From an uncultured Eubacteriales bacterium (lineage in GTDB: Bacteria > Bacillota_A > Clostridia > Peptostreptococcales > Anaerovoracaceae): 15,360 nt of DNA. Positions 1 to 6,249 of this stretch are shown piece by piece (the stretch's first letter is position 1; each line of letters starts with the position of its first letter). Location of the stretch: positions 1 through 15,360 of the forward strand of contig CADATR010000072.1 of the NCBI GenBank assembly GCA_902790885.1. The letters run 5' to 3'. Made by a program: the position numbers and the translations under genes. The notes below the pieces were generated by a model. That model was not told the DNA's origin. It was given only the letters and a program-made list of their open reading frames with translations, and did no database searches.

Positions 1-45
1 TAAAGATCCGGCAGTTTTTATCTATAGGTGGTTTTTTATGAGTGA
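1..45. other. downstream flank of the COG4091-type gene
   Basis: This 45-base stretch follows the stop codon of the minus-strand oxidoreductase. I see no gene, no strong hairpin and no clear terminator in the part that is visible. Confidence 0.5.
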
Positions 46-1365
46 TTACAGAACATGCTTTCCGTACATAGCATCCTGCTCTTTTCTGAGCTTGTAGATC
101 AGAGTGTTCTTGTCGAGCTCTACCATGTCGTATGTGATGAGGTCGCCCTTCTTGCAGTCAACCTTCATGACAGCGTTCTTGTTGATCAGACCGAACGGTA
201 CATAACCCTTTTCATCAGCCTCTGCTTCTGTGCAGATGGAACCGAGTGTCGTGTATCCGCCGATTCCGTCGAGTTTCTGGCCGGCCTTGAGGTCGATCTT
301 AGCTCTTGTGATGCACTCTGCTACGAGTCCGTCCTTGGCAACGCATGTCTTCTCTCCGTCGATAACGGCCTTGGCTACTGTGAGCGGAGTCTCGAGGTTG
401 CAGAGGTGATACGGTCTGTAGAGTGTCCAGAGCGGTCCAGGACCCATGCTGTGATACTGGAGCTGGTAAGCGATCTCAGCGTTGTCTGTCGAAACTGTTA
501 CGAATACGCCAGGAGCGATTCCGTTTACGTACTCAACTACGCCGTGCTTGTTGAGGATTCCGCCGTCTTTCTTGAGCTTGAAGATCTCGTTGAGCTCCTT
601 GACTCCTTCTGTTCCAGGAGCTGTCTTAGGACCATGTCCGCCGATAACGTCAGGAACAAGACCTGTGTAGTTGCACATAGCGGTCATCTCTACCATCGTC
701 TTTGTGCCGTCCTTGAAAGCGCAGAGCATTCTCGGGCTCATCTTGCGGCGTGTTGCCTCTTCGAGAACTGTGTCAGGGTTGCAGTCATAGTCGATCTTGT
801 TGTTCTTGCCCTTGCCCATGACTTCTACGTTGAGGCCCATGGCCTTAGCGAAGCAGTAGAGCTCCATAACAGCGCCCGGCTCGTCTCCGGCGGAACCTGT
901 GTAGATAACGCCGTGATCCTTCGCGAACTTGTCGAGGTAAGGTCCGATAACAACGTCTGTCTCAACGTTGAGCATTACTACGTGCTTGCCGTGCTCCATA
1001 GCGTCTGTAGCAACCTTTGCGCCAACATCAGGAACTCCTGTGCAGTCTACTACAGCGTGAACACCTTCTACCTGTGCAACGAAGTCAGCGTTGGAGCATG
1101 CAACGTACTTGTGAGCTGCGATGCCTGCGTTAGCTTCTTCGAGAGTGTTTGCAACAACGATATCCTCGTCAGCTACCTCAGCATACTTGAATGCCTGAAC
1201 TGCGAGATCAACGTTGATATCAGAAACGATTGCCGGAGACATTCCCTTCATGAGAACCATCTGAGTAATCATTCCGCGGCCCATCTGTCCTGCGCCAACG
1301 ATACCAACCTTGATGATGTTGCCTTCTTTTTCTCTCTGCTCGAGTTTCCAGTTCATGTTAAGCAT
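46..1365 (-). CDS. COG4091/DRL-type NAD(P)-dependent oxidoreductase with C-terminal SAF domain
   Basis: A 439-residue protein with a homoserine-dehydrogenase-like Rossmann domain. The dinucleotide motif GxGxxGxG appears as VGAGQMGRG at about residues 23-31, and a SAF domain fills roughly residues 350-430. This architecture is COG4091, sometimes misnamed FlgA because of SAF. It includes DRL of Brucella abortus, which converts 1-deoxyxylulose 5-phosphate to methylerythritol 4-phosphate (family knowledge, from memory). The start has an AGGAGG site at 1374-1379, 8 nt upstream. It follows the EIIA gene by 78 bp and is probably cotranscribed with it, so the substrate is likely the phosphorylated product of this PTS. 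My inference is oxidation or oxidative isomerisation of a polyol phosphate. The exact reaction is unknown, and most family members are uncharacterised. Confidence 0.85.
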   Translation of the reverse strand: MLNMNWKLEQREKEGNIIKVGIVGAGQMGRGMITQMVLMKGMSPAIVSDINVDLAVQAFKYAEVADEDIVVANTLEEANAGIAAHKYVACSNADFVAQVEGVHAVVDCTGVPDVGAKVATDAMEHGKHVVMLNVETDVVIGPYLDKFAKDHGVIYTGSAGDEPGAVMELYCFAKAMGLNVEVMGKGKNNKIDYDCNPDTVLEEATRRKMSPRMLCAFKDGTKTMVEMTAMCNYTGLVPDVIGGHGPKTAPGTEGVKELNEIFKLKKDGGILNKHGVVEYVNGIAPGVFVTVSTDNAEIAYQLQYHSMGPGPLWTLYRPYHLCNLETPLTVAKAVIDGEKTCVAKDGLVAECITRAKIDLKAGQKLDGIGGYTTLGSICTEAEADEKGYVPFGLINKNAVMKVDCKKGDLITYDMVELDKNTLIYKLRKEQDAMYGKHVL

Positions 1366-1443
1366 AACGATATCCTCCTTGTTTGATACTATGCTTTACA
1401 GTATTAGTGTCTATATAAGTGTTGTTTTTAGCTGTGTATTGAT

Positions 1444-1815
1444 TTAGAAGATCTGGATCACAGCGCCGTTTGCAACGTCTTCAGCCGTGATGATATCACC
1501 ATCAAGCATTATGCAGCCTGGACGGTAAGGCTCAGAATCTCCCTTGAACGCTACTGTGCAGTGTCCAAGCTCCTTGAGCGTCTGGATAGCTTCATCGCCG
1601 ACAGCTGTGACCTTATAGGTCTTTTCGCCGATCTTCATGGTATCTCCTGCAGCAGGTGCCTCGGTAAGCTCGGCCTCTGTGTGCAGTACAGCCAGCTCAG
1701 CCAGCTCAGCAGGTGCGGATTCATTAAAGAGAATAATGAACGGCATCTCCATTGAAGGATCGAGGAATTCAAGTGCCATAGGGCCAAGTCCGGTAACTGT
1801 TACATCGTATTTCAT
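1444..1815 (-). CDS. srlB: PTS glucitol/sorbitol-family EIIA component
   Basis: A 123-residue protein, the same length as E. coli SrlB/GutB. It transfers phosphate from HPr to the EIIB domain in the cytoplasm. The candidate phospho-acceptor is His-45 (VLHTEAEL), aligning with the FIHCHGEL segment of SrlB; the VTAVGDEA and LKELGHCTVAF segments also match. An upstream ATG at 1833 would add six residues, but the AGGAGG site at 1822-1827 lies only 6 nt before the ATG at 1815, so I choose that start. The gene is not with EIIC and EIIBC. It lies about 4.4 kb away on the opposite strand, heading a unit with the COG4091 oxidoreductase. A well-formed promoter and a perfect operator-like palindrome precede it. 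Confidence 0.92.
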   Translation of the reverse strand: MKYDVTVTGLGPMALEFLDPSMEMPFIILFNESAPAELAELAVLHTEAELTEAPAAGDTMKIGEKTYKVTAVGDEAIQTLKELGHCTVAFKGDSEPYRPGCIMLDGDIITAEDVANGAVIQIF

Positions 1816-1863
1816 GCTGGACCTCCTTGTCATCCGTGAAAATACACATCCTCTACAATTGGA

Positions 1864-1892
1864 ATTATATGTCTAAGGAAGAGCAACTTCAA
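1864..1892 (-). promoter_or_regulatory. promoter of the EIIA-oxidoreductase unit
   Basis: Read on the minus strand there is a -35 TTGAAG (1887-1892), a 17-nt spacer and a -10 TATAAT (1864-1869). Transcription would start near 1857 and give a leader of about 42 nt. The palindrome at 1896-1912 sits 3 bp upstream of the -35. Confidence 0.7.
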
Positions 1893-1895
1893 GCA

Positions 1896-1912
1896 ATTTG
1901 TTCTGAACAAAT
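1896..1912. promoter_or_regulatory. operator-like palindrome, candidate SorC-family site 1
   Basis: A perfect inverted repeat, ATTTGTTC-T-GAACAAAT. The same pattern occurs at 5364-5382 (15 of 17 matching on one strand) and 5561-5577 (13 of 17). Its centre (1904) is 35 bp upstream of the near edge of the EIIA promoter -10 box, roughly -47. That places it outside the core promoter, suggesting activation rather than repression. Assignment to the adjacent SorC-family regulator is inference. Confidence 0.7.
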
Positions 1913-2003
1913 GAATAAATGATAGCATTTAACCATATCATTATACACATATGCTTTTATGCTATTGATAGCTAAATTTGTTAACAGAGCAAAAAAAGAA
2001 GGT

Positions 2004-2032
2004 TTGCAAAATGAGGACTTATTGTGTATAAT
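2004..2032 (+). promoter_or_regulatory. promoter of the SorC-family regulator gene
   Basis: The -35 TTGCAA (2004-2009), 17-nt spacer and -10 TATAAT (2027-2032) would start transcription near 2039, giving a 5' leader of about 56 nt. Confidence 0.6.
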
Positions 2033-2045
2033 GCGAATATACACA
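2023..2045. promoter_or_regulatory. inverted repeat over the sorC promoter
   Basis: Perfect 8-bp arms TGTGTATA and TATACACA are separated by 7 bp and overlap the -10 box and expected start site. The position suits repression by a bound regulator, possibly autoregulation. The sequence differs from the ATTTGTTC sites, so a second regulator is also possible. A further copy of TATACACA occurs at 1942-1949. Confidence 0.45.
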
Positions 2046-2056
2046 CATTTGCATTT

Positions 2057-2075
2057 ATTATTTTGTAAAAATAAT
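2057..2075 (+). promoter_or_regulatory. AT-rich inverted repeat in the sorC leader
   Basis: Arms ATTATTTT (2057-2064) and AAAATAAT (2068-2075) around GTA form a perfect but wholly AT inverted repeat in the 5' leader, about 20 nt before the start codon. It could be a weak hairpin or a protein site, or chance in AT-rich DNA. Confidence 0.3.
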
Positions 2076-2094
2076 GGTTACACATTGAATCGAC

Positions 2095-3078
2095 ATGAAA
2101 AAGATAGTGGATGATGAAAGACTGATATACAAGGTCTGCAGCCTGTATTATCAGGACAATATGAACCAGCAGGAAGTAGGGGATTATCTGGGCGTCTCCA
2201 GATCCTCCGTGCTGCGCATGCTGCAGAAGGGCCGTGAGATGGGCATAGTCACGATAGAGCTGCACAATCCTCGCTTCTATGACTATGGAGACATGGAAAA
2301 GACCCTTGAGAGAAGATACGGACTCAAGGATGTTCTTATCGTTGAGAACAGCGTTCTTGATACAAGGCAGGAGGCGGCTTCATACATGTTCGGAAGCGCG
2401 TCGGACTATCTGCACAGCTTCTTCAAGGAAGGGGACAGGATAGGCGTCGCGATGGGAAACACCCTCAACAATGTTGTAAGCACCAATAAAACCTACGAGA
2501 AACACGCGGATCTCCTTTTTGTGGCTCTCGAGGGAAGCATCAGCCGCATCACTGTAGAGGGCACAGACGTGCAGGGAAACGAACTGGCGCGTAAATTCGC
2601 GGACAAATTCGGCGGCACATACACACAGTTTCTGTCGCCTGCGGTCTTCTCAGATGAGAAGGTTCTTGAGTTTTTTATGCAGGAGAAGGCTGTCAACTAC
2701 ATACTGGATGAGTTCAAAAGACTCAACGCAGTGGTCGTGGGCATAGGCGTGCCGGACGGAACGGAACACACGCTTCATAAAGCCGGATACCTGACAGAAG
2801 CTGAAAGAAAAGAACTGGTCGAGCGCGGAGCGGTAGGTGATATGTGCCTGCAGTTCTATGACAGGGATGGCAATACAGACCAGTTCGGATTCTATAATGA
2901 CCGCGTTGCCGCAATGAGACTTGAGGATATACGCAGGGTCCCGAGCAAGATAGGCATAGCCGGAGGCGTGAGAAAGGCCGATGCCGTGATCGGCGCGATA
3001 AGGGGCGGTTACATCAACATTCTGATCACCGATACAGAAATGGCGAAGCATCTTATCGAAAGGAAAGAGCAGGAGTGA
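2095..3078 (+). CDS. SorC/DeoR-type sugar-binding transcriptional regulator
   Basis: A 327-residue protein. Residues about 10-50 hold an N-terminal helix-turn-helix (QQEVGDYLGVSRSSVLRML). A sugar-binding domain follows, with the family's GVAMGNTL segment near residue 128, VVVGIGVPDG near 222, and the IAGGVRKADAVIGAI stretch near the C-terminus. SorC members sense phosphorylated sugars or polyols and act as activators, repressors or both. Here it lies beside the EIIA unit and within the PTS locus, so it is the obvious local regulator. The palindromes at 1896, 5364 and 5561 are its likely targets (inference). The ATG at 2095 has no good Shine-Dalgarno sequence, only weak purines upstream, which may keep its level low. 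A terminator follows. Confidence 0.93.
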   Translation: MKKIVDDERLIYKVCSLYYQDNMNQQEVGDYLGVSRSSVLRMLQKGREMGIVTIELHNPRFYDYGDMEKTLERRYGLKDVLIVENSVLDTRQEAASYMFGSASDYLHSFFKEGDRIGVAMGNTLNNVVSTNKTYEKHADLLFVALEGSISRITVEGTDVQGNELARKFADKFGGTYTQFLSPAVFSDEKVLEFFMQEKAVNYILDEFKRLNAVVVGIGVPDGTEHTLHKAGYLTEAERKELVERGAVGDMCLQFYDRDGNTDQFGFYNDRVAAMRLEDIRRVPSKIGIAGGVRKADAVIGAIRGGYINILITDTEMAKHLIERKEQE

Positions 3079-3139
3079 TCACTGCGCGTGATCTCTTCTG
3101 ATCAGACACATATATCGGGCATATACAAATGAAATTAAC

Positions 3140-3174
3140 AGCGGCGGAAATCTTCCGCCGCTGCTCCTTTTTTT
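3140..3174 (+). terminator. rho-independent terminator after the SorC-family gene
   Basis: A GC-rich stem AGCGGCGGAA (3140-3149) pairs perfectly with TTCCGCCGCT (3153-3162) over a 3-nt loop and is followed by a T run at 3168-3174. It ends the plus-strand sorC transcript. On the minus strand, after the aldolase gene, the same stem has only a short T-containing tail, so it is a weaker terminator there. Confidence 0.85.
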
Positions 3175-3201
3175 GCTTTTGTTTTGCTCTCCGGATCAAA
3201 G

Positions 3202-4035
3202 CTACTCAGCTTTTGTTCCGAATACTTTGTAATAATGCTCGAGGCAGTCGTTCATTCCCTTCTGAAGGGCGTCTCTTACCTTGAAGTAGCTGGAGTGGTC
3301 TTCTTCTTTGAGCGACTTCATGGCTGCGAGGTAGAGGTCTGTGTAGATGTTGACCTTGCAGATACCCTCTTTTGCGCAGCGGCTGAGGTTGTCATCTCCG
3401 GAGCCGGAGCCGCCGTGAAGAACGAGAGGAACATTGGTTGCCTGACGGATCGAAGCGAGGGACTCAAAGCTGATCTCAGGGATAGCCTTTGCCTTATATA
3501 CACCGTGAGCTGTGCCGATCGAGATAGCCAGCGAATCGCAGCCTGACTTCTCAGCGAATTCGGAAGCTTCTGCAGCTGTTGTGTAGAGAGTCTCTGTATC
3601 GTTCTCGTCGAAGTTGCTGGCTACATGGCCGATCTCAGCCTCAACAGTAACTCCGCGGGCATGAGCGTATTCAACTACCTTGCGTGTAGTCTCAACGTTC
3701 TCGTCGAAGCTCTTCATGGAAGCGTCGATCATGACGGATGTGAATCCGAGGTCGATAGCCTTCTTGCATGTCTCGAAGCTTTCGCCGTGGTCGAGGTGGA
3801 TAACTACAGGTACGCTTGCTTCAGCGGCATACTTTCTGCCTACCAGTGCTGCGTCTTCGAGGCTGATGTTGTTTCCGAGGTGGCTCTCAGCGATTCCGAC
3901 GATCAGAGGAAGTCCGAGCTTCTCTGCCAGCTGGATGTGGTTCTTGATGCTCTCCATGTCGAGAACGTTAGCGGATGGGACCGCGTAGTGGCCTTTCTGT
4001 GCCTTCTCGAATAAAACCTTAGAATTTACAAGCAT
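3202..4035 (-). CDS. class II (zinc) aldolase, fructose/tagatose-bisphosphate aldolase family
   Basis: A 277-residue protein, normal length for short class II aldolases. Visible active-site elements are HLDHG (residues 80-84: catalytic Asp-82, zinc-ligand His-83), EAEIG at about 132-136, GTAHGVY with zinc-ligand His-177, HGGSGSG with zinc-ligand His-207, and KVNIYTD around Asn-229. The family reversibly splits ketose phosphates into dihydroxyacetone phosphate or a related ketone and an aldehyde. It is the third gene of the minus-strand unit behind the TIM homologue and YjbQ, with an AGGAGG-like site before the ATG. In this locus it would cleave the product of the oxidoreductase to yield a triose phosphate. 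Specificity cannot be read from the sequence, and a housekeeping fructose-bisphosphate role is less likely given the context. Confidence 0.92.
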   Translation of the reverse strand: MLVNSKVLFEKAQKGHYAVPSANVLDMESIKNHIQLAEKLGLPLIVGIAESHLGNNISLEDAALVGRKYAAEASVPVVIHLDHGESFETCKKAIDLGFTSVMIDASMKSFDENVETTRKVVEYAHARGVTVEAEIGHVASNFDENDTETLYTTAAEASEFAEKSGCDSLAISIGTAHGVYKAKAIPEISFESLASIRQATNVPLVLHGGSGSGDDNLSRCAKEGICKVNIYTDLYLAAMKSLKEEDHSSYFKVRDALQKGMNDCLEHYYKVFGTKAE

Positions 4036-4058
4036 TTCTATTTCCTCCTTGTCCTTGA

Positions 4059-4589
4059 TTACTCACCCATTACGACGACTCTGCATCTTCTGGAGCGTTC
4101 TCTTGTTCTGTCGAAGTCTACGAAATATACATAGCCTGTTGTGCCGACTGCGAGCTTTCCGCCTTCAACCTCGAGAGTTGCGCTGTTGCCGAGAAGGGTA
4201 GCCTTCATGTGAGCATCGCAGTTGAGAAGGGCTGTCTTGTCGCCGCCCGGCAGATAAGCTTCAGCATCAGGCCACGAAGCAACGTCTGCATAGTGTTCAG
4301 GACCCGGATACATGTACTGGCCTGCAGGAGGGATCTCTGTCTGATCCGGAATGATCTTGCTCAGAGCTGCGTTGAGGTCTACCTGGAGGAATTCAGTGCC
4401 GTCCTCTGTAAGGTCGTGTACAAACTCCTCGAAGAATACGGAGCATGTAGTGTGCGGGGAGATGATGGTAACGATACCGCTCTCGATGCCGCTGTTTTCG
4501 ATCGCCTGCTTTACCTCAGGAGTGATGTTGATGAAAGTAGGAGTGCCGCCGTGCGACTTAAGGTTGATCTGCTCTTTGTAAATCTTCAT
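4059..4589 (-). CDS. yjbQ: YjbQ/UPF0047 family protein with an internal extension
   Basis: A 176-residue protein. Family hallmarks are the HTT motif at residues 46-48 (PHTTCSVFF), the downstream CDAHMKATLLGNS segment with His-127, and the C-terminal VDFDRTRERSRRCRVVV strand. YjbQ proteins are usually about 130-140 residues. Here about 35 extra residues (roughly 84-118, rich in Pro, Gly and Tyr) lie between the HTT region and the second histidine. Low-level thiamin phosphate synthase activity has been reported for E. coli YjbQ, but the physiological role is unclear. The gene starts 2 nt after the TIM-homologue stop codon with its AAGGA site inside that gene, so translation is probably coupled. 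A pathway role linked to the aldolase is likely, but the reaction is unknown. Confidence 0.85.
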   Translation of the reverse strand: MKIYKEQINLKSHGGTPTFINITPEVKQAIENSGIESGIVTIISPHTTCSVFFEEFVHDLTEDGTEFLQVDLNAALSKIIPDQTEIPPAGQYMYPGPEHYADVASWPDAEAYLPGGDKTALLNCDAHMKATLLGNSATLEVEGGKLAVGTTGYVYFVDFDRTRERSRRCRVVVMGE

Positions 4590-4591
4590 TA

Positions 4592-5287
4592 TTATTTTCC
4601 TTCTCTTTCTTTATAAGCTTTGACGATAGCTTCTGCCATTTCCTGTACTCTTACTGCAGGAGATGGAGCTTTCAGGATGCCCGATGTAGCGCCTGTGCCG
4701 TCAGCGCCGAGTCTTACTACATTGTAGCAGTCATCAGCTGTGGAAACGCCGGAGGCGATCATGACCAGCACGTCCGGATTTACCTTGTGGAGTGCATCTA
4801 CAGTTTCCGTTACGTATGAGTCATCTGCGACCTGGCCTGTTCCGATGAGATCTGTAGGCTCAGCCAGAACGATGTCAGCATCCATGCATGCAACAGCAGC
4901 AGCTTCCTTTGTGCTGTCTGCGCATACTACTGTGATCATATCGAGCTCCTTTGCGCGCTTGATGCATGCGCTCAGCTCAGCTACAGTCTTAGGATTCTCA
5001 GCATGATTGAGGAAAACAGCGTCAGCGCCGGCTTCCTTGAGGGACTCAGGAAGCACATGACCCATGCCGCGTCCCGGTGTCAGAGGATCGAGCGACTGTG
5101 CGCAGACGATAACGTGGCTGGTGTTCTCCTTGATCAGCCTGATATCTGCGTAAGGGCAGGTGAAATAGATCTGGAGGCCTGTCTCGGCAGCTGTCTTGTC
5201 GGCTGCCATGGCGAGCTCAAGGCTCTTCTGGCCATAGAGATAAGATTTTGGATTGACGATCAGGAATGGACGTTCTGCTTTTACCAT
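4592..5287 (-). CDS. triosephosphate isomerase family protein, short (archaeal-like) form
   Basis: A 231-residue TIM-barrel protein, shorter than the usual bacterial TpiA of about 250. All key catalytic positions are present: Asn-12 and Lys-14 in VNPKSY, His-95 in FLNHAEN, and Glu-143 in AEPTDLIGTG (loop 6). The phosphate-binding segment GADGTGATSGILKA follows near residue 194. The NHAEN and EPxxLIGTG forms resemble archaeal TIMs and the TIM paralogues of erythritol-type pathways such as EryH. It could interconvert glyceraldehyde 3-phosphate and dihydroxyacetone phosphate released by the neighbouring aldolase, or isomerise a tetrulose or other ketose phosphate. It heads the unit TIM, yjbQ, aldolase. 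GGAGG precedes the start codon, and an operator-like palindrome lies about 77 bp upstream. Confidence 0.88.
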   Translation of the reverse strand: MVKAERPFLIVNPKSYLYGQKSLELAMAADKTAAETGLQIYFTCPYADIRLIKENTSHVIVCAQSLDPLTPGRGMGHVLPESLKEAGADAVFLNHAENPKTVAELSACIKRAKELDMITVVCADSTKEAAAVACMDADIVLAEPTDLIGTGQVADDSYVTETVDALHKVNPDVLVMIASGVSTADDCYNVVRLGADGTGATSGILKAPSPAVRVQEMAEAIVKAYKEREGK

Positions 5288-5331
5288 GGATCTTCTCCTC
5301 CTAATTATATAAGTGCTTTTGCAGATGTTCT

Positions 5332-5337
5332 ATTTTA
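5332..5337 (-). promoter_or_regulatory. candidate -10 box of the TIM-yjbQ-aldolase unit
   Basis: On the minus strand TAAAAT is preceded by TG and gives a leader of about 37 nt. No convincing -35 hexamer lies upstream, which would suit an activator-dependent promoter. The palindrome centred at 5373 is 36 bp upstream of this box. A TATAAT at 5304-5309 is too close to the ribosome binding site to be preferred. Confidence 0.4.
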
Positions 5338-5363
5338 CAGCTTGATGATATTCCATATTTAAA

Positions 5364-5382
5364 CATTTGTCAAGAACAAATG
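5364..5382. promoter_or_regulatory. operator-like palindrome, candidate SorC-family site 2
   Basis: CATTTGT and ACAAATG arms surround CAAGA. On the minus strand the central 17 bases match the perfect site at 1896-1912 at 15 positions. It lies upstream of the TIM-homologue unit at the same distance from the -10 box as at site 1. Confidence 0.65.
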
Positions 5383-5560
5383 CGTAAATTTTGCAAAACA
5401 ATAAATCCTATATAGGAAAGGAAAACGCCTAAATCTGGGGAAAAGTCAGAATCAAATGCATAAGAGCTAACGATTAAAGCAAATGTATAGATAAATTTGT
5501 GTCAATCTTATCATAGAAGCAAAAAGTGCAAAACTTTGCTAAAGATACATTAATTTAGGC
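5383..5560. other. AT-rich core of the divergent intergenic region
   Basis: Between the TIM homologue and gutM there are 361 bp without a gene. Apart from the operator and promoter elements listed separately, this part holds a perfect 12-bp palindrome, TCCTATATAGGA (5406-5417), and an inverted pair CAAAT/ATTTG at 5480-5499. No ORF or RNA gene is evident. Confidence 0.5.
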
Positions 5561-5577
5561 AGATGCTCAGAACATAT
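5561..5577. promoter_or_regulatory. degenerate operator-like site, candidate SorC-family site 3
   Basis: Read on the minus strand this is ATATGTTCTGAGCATCT, matching the perfect site at 1896-1912 at 13 of 17 positions with the core TGTTCTGA intact. Its centre (5569) is 35 bp upstream of the gutM -10 box, the same spacing as the other two sites. Confidence 0.55.
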
Positions 5578-5580
5578 TTC

Positions 5581-5609
5581 TTGATATATTGACAAGCAGG
5601 GGATAGAAT
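5581..5609 (+). promoter_or_regulatory. promoter of the gutM-EIIC-EIIBC-HAD-HPr-EI unit
   Basis: A -35 TTGATA (5581-5586), 17-nt spacer and -10 TAGAAT (5604-5609) would start transcription near 5616, about 33 nt before the gutM start codon. An overlapping TTGACA at 5589 pairs with a poorer -10. Confidence 0.6.
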
Positions 5610-5648
5610 ACTAACTACTAAGATAGCATAGAGAAGGAGTTGTCATTA

Positions 5649-6122
5649 ATGAAGCTTAGCGGCGTTTCCATTTTTCTCCTTATAGTATTGGGCCTGATAA
5701 TTCTGCAGTCCATCGGAGGATACCTGCAGATACAGGACTACAGAAAAGCAGTCCGCAGGGTGCACCAGCTGGGGAATGTCGGCATGGGACAGAAGCGGGG
5801 CAGATTCTTTGACGGGCACATTGCGATCATAGCCTGTGACAATGACGGCATAATCACCGGGGCGGAGGCTCTTGACGGGTCAGGCGTTCTGTCACGTTTC
5901 CATGCTGTAGACACCTTTATGGGAGAGGCGCTGGTCGGCAGCAGCGTGTTCGACCTTCTTGAAAAGACGGAAGGCCTGGACAAAAAGGAATGGAAGCGCT
6001 GGCAGGGATACATACGCGCCCTTGAAGCTCTCGAAGTCAGACTGACTGACAGGGATCTGACCAGAGAGCAGGAAGCTTACATGGAAACAAGAAGAGGCAA
6101 AAAAGGAAGAAGACTCAGATAA
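5649..6122 (+). CDS. gutM: GutM-family glucitol operon regulator, membrane anchored
   Basis: A 157-residue protein beginning with one hydrophobic segment (about residues 5-22), then the GutM hallmark GNVGMGQKRGRFFDGHIAI, matching the GRVGVGRSSGRFKPRVVVAI region of E. coli GutM. The E. coli protein (119 residues) activates the glucitol operon. This copy has a longer, charged C-terminal tail ending in RRGKKGRRLR. An in-frame TTG at 5640 directly abuts the AAGGAG site (5634-5639); the ATG at 5649 has 9-nt spacing and is preferred. It is first in the plus-strand PTS unit, the usual place for GutM in GUT systems. The mechanism is not well established; as an apparent membrane protein it probably acts by protein contact rather than by DNA binding alone. 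Confidence 0.88.
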   Translation: MKLSGVSIFLLIVLGLIILQSIGGYLQIQDYRKAVRRVHQLGNVGMGQKRGRFFDGHIAIIACDNDGIITGAEALDGSGVLSRFHAVDTFMGEALVGSSVFDLLEKTEGLDKKEWKRWQGYIRALEALEVRLTDRDLTREQEAYMETRRGKKGRRLR

Positions 6123-6140
6123 TACGATTCTGATATGAGT

Positions 6141-6178
6141 CACCGGTGCGGCGACCGGGGCATATGCCTGTACCGGTG
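6141..6178 (+). repeat. intercistronic inverted repeat after gutM
   Basis: CACCGGT (6141-6147) and ACCGGTG (6172-6178) form 7-bp arms around a GC-rich interior that holds the palindrome GCATATGC (6160-6167). There is no T run, so RNA processing or stability is more likely than termination. Confidence 0.4.
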
Positions 6179-6197
6179 TGTCATATATATAAGTGGC

Positions 6198-6221
6198 ATC
6201 TTCACTGATTGCAGTGAAGAT
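6198..6221 (+). repeat. 10-bp perfect stem-loop upstream of EIIC
   Basis: ATCTTCACTG (6198-6207) pairs with CAGTGAAGAT (6212-6221) over a 4-nt loop, ending 17 nt before the EIIC ribosome binding site. No U tract follows. It may protect or help process the downstream EIIC message. Confidence 0.5.
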
Positions 6222-6249
6222 ATGGTTAACAAATGAATGGAGGAACTTT

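Noticed and set aside
55..1386. Long plus-strand open frame of 443 codons opposite the oxidoreductase gene
   Set aside because: It is the antisense of a clear COG4091 gene. Its translation is Cys/Val/Leu-rich without any family features, and it has no ribosome binding site.
1976..1992. ATTTGTTAACAGAGCAA as an autoregulatory SorC-family site
   Set aside because: Only the left half matches (9 of 17 overall), and its distance to the sorC -10 (43 bp) breaks the 35-36 bp pattern.
5415..5432. Catabolite-responsive element (cre) near GGAAAACGCCTAAA
   Set aside because: It has the central CG but too many mismatches to the TGNNANCGNNNNCA pattern to support a call.
5480..5499. CAAAT/ATTTG inverted pair as a fourth SorC-family site
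   Set aside because: The arms are in the opposite order to the operator (which reads ATTTG then CAAAT), and the TGTTCTGA core is absent.
5640..5648. TTG start for gutM
   Set aside because: It directly abuts the AAGGAG site, leaving no spacing. The ATG at 5649 has 9 nt.
6193..6249. GTG start extending EIIC by 19 residues
   Set aside because: It lacks a ribosome binding site and lies in the intercistronic hairpin region. The ATG at 6250 has GGAGG at proper spacing and matches the SrlA N-terminus.
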